A stretch of DNA of 64,000 nt from Heliopora coerulea (lineage: Eukaryota > Cnidaria > Anthozoa > Scleralcyonacea > Helioporidae). The position numbers and the translations under genes are program-made. Within the stretch, counting starts at the first letter, position 1. Every line of letters starts with the position of its first letter. Location: the NCBI GenBank assembly GCA_030142905.1, contig JASJOG010000624.1:1-64000 (forward strand), read 5' to 3'. Below, one piece after another: positions 57,422-64,000 of this stretch. The notes under the pieces are model-generated. The model was not told where the DNA came from and did not search any database. It saw only the letters and a program-made list of their open reading frames with translations.

Positions 57422-60030
57422 CAGGGCACGGCAGTGCGAGTAAATCACTCGCAAATACGACTAAAATTTTCCCGTGGCGAGTAACTGGCACAAAACACTT
57501 GCCAATTGGCGAGTGTTGTCCATATAATCTTGATCTTACTTGACAGCTTTGACGTCAACTCATTTCTATCAATGAAATATGACATTATCCGCTCGATAAA
57601 ATTTGCGTTTACAAAATTTTCTTCAAATTTTCAAATTGAAGCACAATGTTTTTCAACTTCACGGAACGATCCTGTGTTTTTATGAGCCCACAAAGTAACA
57701 AATCAGTGGTTTCGTAGACAGAGGTTAAGACTACTTTGTGTATGATTGTGTATGCTAATGGCGTCGGCTGGAGTAATAACCAAGTTTTACATTAGAACAG
57801 ACATTTTACAATACAAAGAAGACAATGAAGAGCAATTAATTGCAAAAAAGCGTAAGAAAAATTCCACGACGGAAACATAAACGCATGGTTTTCTTCAGTC
57901 ATGGTAAGTGGAGTTCGAATGGCTTCGCTACAATAGTGAGGCGAACGTTATGTATTGTGACTTCTGCCGACGTGTAGGTCGTCAGTTGGCCGGAAACACA
58001 GAATATGTTAATGACTCAACAAAATTCAAGAAGGAAAATATTGGAGCCCATGGAAAAAGTCAGAAGCATGCGAAGTGCCGCGACTGGGCTCTGTCGAAGA
58101 CAAAACACGTTCAAGATTCTGAAATTGGAAAACAGTTTGTTTACGATAGAAAAGAAGGATCAAGAGAAAGCCACCGAGAAATTAAAGATGAAATTCAACA
58201 CAGAGTATTGCATTAGAAAAGAAGAGTTACCATATACAAAGGTCAGACCTAAAATTGATTTTGCAAAGAAAGAGTAGCCTGTCGATAACACCGGCTTACG
58301 CGAATGATAGAAGATGTGCAGAAATGATGTCAACAGTGACAAGTACAATTAGACCCAGTAATTCCAATGCTCTGCAGAATTCAAATTATATTTCTTTGAT
58401 GATTGATTTGGCGACAGATAAATCTGTTTCAGAGAATGAAGTAATTCATGCACGTATCGTTGAAACTGGAGAGCCAACAAACAAAATGCTAGACTTGGAG
58501 GTTTTGGAACACTCACACACAGATGGAATTGTATCCGGAATCAAGAGTTCATTTTCAGAGGTGGGGATGGAAGAGGATGAGTGGAAAAGAAAGACAGTTG
58601 GATTTTGTGCTGAAGGAGCAACAGTGAATGTGGGACAGAGAAATGGAATAGTTGCAAAACTTCGAGCAGATATTCCATACTTGATTGATTTCCACTGTAC
58701 GGCACACAGACTTGAACTGGCCTTGCTGGAACTACAGGAAGTCTGCCCCATGGTTAAAGATGTATCTGGCTGTCTCCATCTTGTATGGGAGACATATCAT
58801 TACAGCTCCAAAAGCAAGCGGGAGGTACATACTATTGGAGCAGAGCTGGATGCCACAATTTACAACCCAACGCCAGTTAAAGGAACCAGATGTGTTCCCC
58901 ATATTGACGGAGCACTACATGTCTTCCTTCAAGGGAAGAAAGGTAGAGATCTAGCCACAGGTCATGGCCAATATGCAGCAGTTTGTATCCATGTCGAAAG
59001 AATTGCTACAAGCAGCAAGAATACTGATGTTAAAAACAGGGCTGCCAAGCTACACAAGCTTATGATCACCAAGAACTTTGTTGAGTTTACCCATTTCATG
59101 ATCGATGTTTTTGGAGAAGTTGCATCACTGAGCTTGAAACTTCAGACAAAGGCACTAATCCTTCCTACTGCCATTTCATCCATTGACACATGCATTAATA
59201 CTATTAAGAGCATGAAAGAGAGACCTATTGCCAGTGGGGCTTTGAAGCAGTTTCAACTTCTTGTTGAGGAGCAGAATGACACAACTCTTATGTTCCAGGG
59301 TATTGAGCAGAAGGGTGGCTCTGCAGCTGGACGATTTAGCAGCAATGTTACACTCAAACAGGCAATTGTAAAAACCATTGATGTGATAGTCAAGGAACTA
59401 AGAGCCAGATTTGATAACCTTCTTGGCAAAAATGAAGATGAACAGGCAAAACAAACAGTGAGTTGCTTCAATATCTTTCATCCTGACACATGGCCTCGTT
59501 CTTCCAGAGAGGTACTAGAGTTTGCGATCCAAGAAGTTGACACGTTATGCCAATGGCTTCAGGCTCCTCTAGAGGCTGCTGGATGTAACACTAAAGCTGC
59601 TCTAGCTGAATGGAGACAGTTGAAAGTCCTTGTATCTAACTCCTTTCACGATAAGAACTATGCAGAGCTATGGCAGATCATGTTGACTAAAGAGCCCTAC
59701 AAGTCAGACTTTGCTAATGTACTGCACCTGGTAGAACTTATGCTGGTGTTGCCAATAAGCTCTGCAGAGTGTGAACGAGCCTTTTCAGCTCAAAAGAGAA
59801 TCAAATCCGATACAAGAAGCAGCTTATCAGTGGAGAGACTATCCGACCATCAGGTCGGATACTCATCAGTGCAAAAGGACCTGAACTTGAAGACTTCATT
59901 CCTGATGAGATTGTTTCCAGGTGGTTGTCCAGCCAGAAGAGAAAATATTCAGGAGGTCAAGACCAAAGATAATGGTCTGAGGATATTGGGACTGTATAGT
60001 CATGTGCTTTATCTCCAACAATGAGTTGCT
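57422..60030 (+). mobile_element. hAT transposon, left end present
   Basis: The left end appears to start at CAGGGCACGGCAGTGCGAG, typical of hAT elements. The right end was not found; an R2-like LINE fragment starts at about 60030. Confidence 0.6.
57908..60024 (+). pseudogene. hAT transposase (ZNF862/DUF4371-like)
   Basis: The N-terminal part (57908-58120) holds a zinc-finger segment MYCDFCRRVG...HGKSQKHAKCRDWA. Two frame changes follow (near 58120 and 58260), the middle piece being FNTEYCIRKEELPYTK. From 58255 a single frame runs 589 codons: SLMIDLATDKSVSENE (first catalytic Asp), FCAEGATVNVG (where a second catalytic Asp would be expected it reads Glu), FHCTAHRLELALL, and the C-terminal dimerisation block LPISSAECERAFSAQKRIKSDTRSSLS. 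The frame changes may be indels or small introns. The open C-terminal frame suggests a young copy. Confidence 0.85.
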
Positions 60031-61500
60031 CGAAGGTCGTAAAAAGATACCGTAAAAGATGAGATTACGCCCAAAACTGGAGGAATAGGAAAAGAATAGA
60101 AGGGCTGCAACTCACAGCATTTCTGACGAAGGGACAAAGAACCTCAGTAGCGAAGGAAAGAAGGCAGGAAGAATGACGTAATCACTGGAGAGAAAAGCAG
60201 TTGCATGATAAATTCCTTAGAGATGCCGAAGGTACAAGAAATATTAAGTCATGACGATGGATAAACGAAGGATTTCTGAAGAAGAAAGCTGAGGGTTTGA
60301 TATTTGCTGCGCAAGATCAGGCCCTGAGAACCAACTGGATCCAGAAAAACATGGATGGTCAAGAGATATGTAAAAAGTGTAGACTTCGCAGAGACAGGGA
60401 TGAATCTATAGCCCACCTGATACTTGACTCCGAAAAACTTGCTCAAAAAAGGAACTCTAAGAACCTCACGGTATTGAAGCAAGAATTGTGCACCTAGGTT
60501 TGTGTCAGACATCCAGGTTGATAAAAGGATGTCATGTGGTACAACCACAAGCTGAAAAGTGCAATAGAAAATGAGAGGATGAAGATTCTGTAAATGAGAA
60601 AGCAGATGGGTAGGACAAGGATTGAAGAGCCAGAAAGAAGTATACCAGGAAACAAAAGTCAGAATTGCAACCTATACCTCAATGTCAGAGAGTAAATGGA
60701 TTGAAGTAGTGTGGAAGAGAGAATGCTATAGTGAGTATTGTTAAGTGAACCATGAAGGCAAACAGTCGTTAGCAGAATATGGAATGGAAGTAACCTTTAA
60801 CGAAAAAGGAGTTACGATCAACGGAGAGAGTATGACAGCCCCCTGGAAAACCTGCTGGTAGAAATTGAAGGAAGAATTGATGAAAGGAATGAATAATAAC
60901 AAAAAGGCAAAGTATATTAAGAAGGAAATTCAAAGCAATGTCTATCAGAACCAGGATGTGGAATGTAGTGAATGGCTTAAATGCAATCTAGACCCTAACA
61001 AGACAGCAGCGTTGATAAACATGCAAGAACAGATGATCGCGACAAGGAAATGAAAGGGCATGAGGGGATTAAAAGTAGAATCGGTATTGTGTAGATTGAG
61101 CTAGCGTTTGAAACGAGAGGGAAACGACCGGGATTACATGTAGAGATGATGACAATGGTAATAGGATGTCTTGGAGGTGATATCAATAAATTACAACAAC
61201 AAATTGATAAACTAATATGACATGAGAAGGAAACTAAATGGGTGGCGAGAAACATCCAGAAAATAGTATTAATGGAAAGTGAGATACTGTTACGCAAAGT
61301 GGTGAGCAAAGTGGTCCAAGAGGATTGATATTTTAGAATATGGAGTATTGAAGCATGCAACCCTAACAAATTTATATAAGAGGAGCCACTATGTACATCT
61401 AGTAGGCGCTATTGGTCGTTAAGAATTGGCTATCCAACCAAGATCATAATAGTAATCCTAATTATTAGGTGGTGTGCGACTTGTTATAATAATAACAATA
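60030..61500 (+). pseudogene. R2-like LINE C-terminal fragment
   Basis: Reads FLRDAEGTRNIKS, KAEGLIFAAQDQALRTNWIQ and CKKCRLRRDRDESIAHL (decayed zinc knuckle) at 60200-60430, and much later ELAFETRGKRPGLHVEMM and VIGCLGGDINKLQQQ at 61100-61200, the conserved C-terminus. Many stops. The 3' end at about 61440-61500 is an AAT-type tail. Confidence 0.75.
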
Positions 61501-61504
61501 ATAA

Positions 61505-62878
61505 CAGGGGACTGGAGTAGGACAAGCAAAGCTTCAGCCTATTACGTTAAAATGAACGCTCCCGCGCAAAACAGTCCGGGGTGGCACCTTTGGGAAGTGC
61601 CAGCAACCTCTTAGCCAAGGGAAGATAAGACTATTTAGTCTTGGATGGCAACTTATCTAGAAGAAGGTAACTCCGAGATAAAACCAGAATAACTTAGGCA
61701 GGACAATAATATCAGAGCCAGTGAGCTCCATAACATGAGCATGCTTTGATGAGATGACCTAGAGAGTGGCGCCCCTGCATTGCCAGCTGGGTAGACAGGT
61801 AGTCGAAAACCTGAGCTTGCCTTAATTGGCTGGCAGTAACAAGTACACTACCTTCAAATGATGGCAAACCTGCCCTGTTGGCCGAAGGACTAGAAGACAG
61901 TCCGTACAGCTGACTAATGCCCCTAAACTTAGTTTATGGAGGATTAACCAGCTTTAAATGACGAAACAGATGATCACTAATCTAAGAATAAAACAATATT
62001 CAGATTTAACTCTTGCAGAGGCACACCTAAACTGACCTTAACTGGTTGGAAGTGCAAAGAGTTCTGTTAAAGTTAAACTGGATATACGCATTGGGGAGTG
62101 CTTTCAGGGACTTTCGAAGGCTGTACGTCCCTTACCCTATTCTGAGTGGATTAAATGGGTGAGAGAGGGCTGCCCCCCGGGTCATCTTTAATAGACACTT
62201 TTAATGGAAAAAATTTCCTTTCTCCACGACTTTCCTGAAATGTGCAATGTCTGTTGTGGCCTTACCTGACGGGATCCTGGGAGCCTGTAGCAGGCTGAGA
62301 CCCCTTCCACTATTCTTAAGTTAATAATTTTTGAAGGAAGAAAATCTCTAGTGTTTAGATATTTTTAAAACACAAACGGGACCAGTTGCGAAAAATGCAC
62401 CTTTGGGCCTTCCCGCATGGAATTGAACACGCGACCTCGCGAATCTAGTGCGAAGCTCTGCCAACTGAGCTACGGAGTACGTTGCCGAAAGCATGGCCAC
62501 AAGTTCAGTATATATAATGGTGGTAATAACGATATAAGAGAAGGGTATATTCGATAGAACACTATGGTATTTACACTCGACTGATAACTGTTAAGTTGAT
62601 AATTTTTGAAAGAGGAAAATCTTGAGTGTCCAGAAATTTTTAAGACCCAAAAATATGGGGTGGTGTAAGTTGTAATAATAATAAAAATGATAATAATAAT
62701 AATAATTCTTCTCCTTCAAAAATTATCAACTTGAGAACAGTGGAAGGGGTCTCAGCCTGCCACAGGCTCCAAGTATCCCGTCAGGGGGTGAAATACCAGG
62801 ATTGTGTCTGGCGCGATTAACTCACAAACTCACAAAAGTGATGAATAATGAGCAATAAACAGAAATGAAGATAACGAA
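61505..62878 (+). mobile_element. 5' untranslated region of the next R2-like LINE
   Basis: It follows the previous copy's AAT tail directly. It contains no long frame. Within it lie an inverted repeat (62258-62344 with 62699-62788, shared AGCCTG and GACCCCTTCCACT), a nearby direct repeat (62322-62384 and 62608-62655), and a tRNA-like insert. Confidence 0.5.
62397..62480 (-). other. tRNA-like sequence, not a functional tRNA
   Basis: Minus strand: A box TAGCTCAGTTGG and B box GTGTTCAATTCC are good, but the acceptor arms do not pair. Probably the head of a third SINE family. Confidence 0.55.
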
Positions 62879-64000
62879 GTGAATGAGGCCAGAAATGGTC
62901 TCTCGTCCGGCAGTGTTGGTGTGAACGGACAGGCACCACTCGGTCGTCATCAAGTTACTGCCTGTAGAAAGCGGAACAATGCGTTATATCGAGCTGTAAT
63001 GGAATGCTATTTTGAGAGTAAACCAGGAACCAAGAGGGTACAGAAGGAGAATGTTGAATGGCCGGCACAACAGAAGGATGTTTAGGATGTCTAAGCAAAA
63101 TTTAGCTGACCAGGCAAGAGCAATTAGAAACAATAATTGGCTTTCCACTGTCGAGCTGGAGGAGATTAAGCGACGAGTGGATAGTGCGGCGGATGACGAG
63201 AATAATGAGAATAGGATGAATGATGATGGAATGAATATGCAGCAAAATCAAGAACCTGTTTTTGAGTGTTGATCGGAGAGGGAAGAAAACGAGGAAGGAG
63301 TTTACCAATTTCGAGTCCTAAATCCGGAAGAACTGTCAGAGGGACAGCGAGATATTCTGAATGATATCAAACTGGCTCTAGAAGAAGATAAAGCAAAACA
63401 ACCAACATCTTTGAAACATGTGGAGAGAAAGAAGCTCCGTGAGATGGCTAAAGAAGTGAATGACGTACTAGCGCACATTCAAACAGCTGATATAACCGAA
63501 ACCAATCGGCTAATGCGAACCGCAGGTATGGTTGTAACGCAGAGACTAGGTATAAAGAAAAGAATTACTGAAGCAAGAAAAAAACCCTTTCGGAAGAGAA
63601 GAATAAAGAGCAAAACTGATGTGTTGAGGAGAGAAATAAGCAAGCTGGAGAGGGGAAAGAACAATCGAAGTAAAGTTAGCAAGGGATTGACACAGATTGA
63701 GAAGAAATACAATGTGAGAAAAAAAGGGTTGAATGTTGTTATTGAGGAATTGAAGCAGCGAATGACAGTGAATGCTGCAAAATTAAGAAGATATGAACAA
63801 CGGATAAACCAATACAGGCAAAACCGCATGTTTCAGAATGATCAGAAGAAATTCTATCAGGAAATGGGCGGTGTAACCAGTGAGAGAGATATTAAACCTG
63901 ATCCCCTAGAGAGCTGCTATTTTTGAAGCAATATCTGGGATAATCCTACCGAGCACAATCAAGAGGAAGAATGGTTAGATGAAGTTAGAGAAGACCTGAG
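62879..64000 (+). pseudogene. R2-like LINE N-terminal region, runs off window
   Basis: NNALYRAVMECYFESKPGT in one frame shifts near 63030 to GYRRRMLNGRHNRRMF, then NNWLSTVELEEIKRRVD, a TGA at 63270, PEELSEGQRDILNDIKLAL, ADITETNRLMRTAG and NQYRQNRMFQNDQKKFYQEM. TGA at 63924 is another break before the frame reaches the window edge. It is the same family as 23790-26600, which lacks this early region. Confidence 0.8.

Noticed and set aside
1..64000. CRISPR array, bacterial operon or phage features
   Set aside because: No regularly spaced direct repeats with unique spacers and no prokaryotic gene organisation; the sequence is clearly animal nuclear DNA.

Overview
The window looks like repeat-rich, AT-rich nuclear DNA from an invertebrate animal, most likely an anthozoan cnidarian such as a coral or sea anemone. 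This rests on the mix of mobile-element families, all of which I recognise from cnidarian genomes: Penelope-like elements with GIY-YIG ends, BEL/Pao, R2-like LINEs with a restriction-type nuclease, Jockey-type LINEs, and hAT, Harbinger, Tigger and Tc1 relics. It also rests on GT-AG introns and tRNA-derived SINEs. There is no bacterial gene organisation.

Layout. 1-705: BEL/Pao gag-protease relic (-). 705-8540: three Penelope-like (PLE) copies, several hammerhead ribozymes, a Tigger-like MITE, and a 3.07-kb long-TIR transposon inside the third PLE with a 9-bp target duplication. 8.7-12.3 kb: host intron with SINEs. 12.3-15.9 kb: two nearly identical PLE copies head to head. 16-23.2 kb: host intron sequence with MITEs and inverted SINE pairs. 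23.8-29 kb: two decayed RLE-type LINEs. 29-31.4 kb: hAT MITE and host intron. 31.4-34.9 kb: BEL/Pao pol (-). 34.9-38 kb: two LINEs. 39.95-44.3 kb: an LTR element missing most of pol, split by a Tc1-like element. 44.3-47.1 kb: unique DNA and a tandem tRNA-like array. 47.1-54 kb: three LINEs, a 1-kb 9-mer satellite and a SINE pair. 54-57.4 kb: host DNA, a Harbinger-like element and a TA-MITE. 57.4-60 kb: hAT transposase. 60-64 kb: two more RLE-type LINE fragments, the last running off the window.

What is host. Between the mobile elements, seven short minus-strand segments carry splice signals at both ends. Six are flanked by phase-1 junctions on both sides and the seventh is phase 0 at its start and phase 1 at its end. 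Read in minus-strand order (56740, 56183, 38924, 30570, 22989, 19264, 9201) they keep one open frame. Two exon types, about 45-48 bp and 87 bp, recur together with their flanking intron sequence. This suggests one host gene whose introns swelled with transposons and whose exon module was duplicated in tandem. I do not recognise the protein.

Most attractive leads: the exon-module array; a degenerate tandem array of tRNA-Thr-like units at 45.77-46.37 kb; hammerhead ribozymes placed at direct and inverted PLE ends; and the long-TIR transposon. All coding transposon copies carry stops, frameshifts or deletions, except that the hAT C-terminal frame is open for 589 codons. Everything was read by eye; no alignment or folding program was run.
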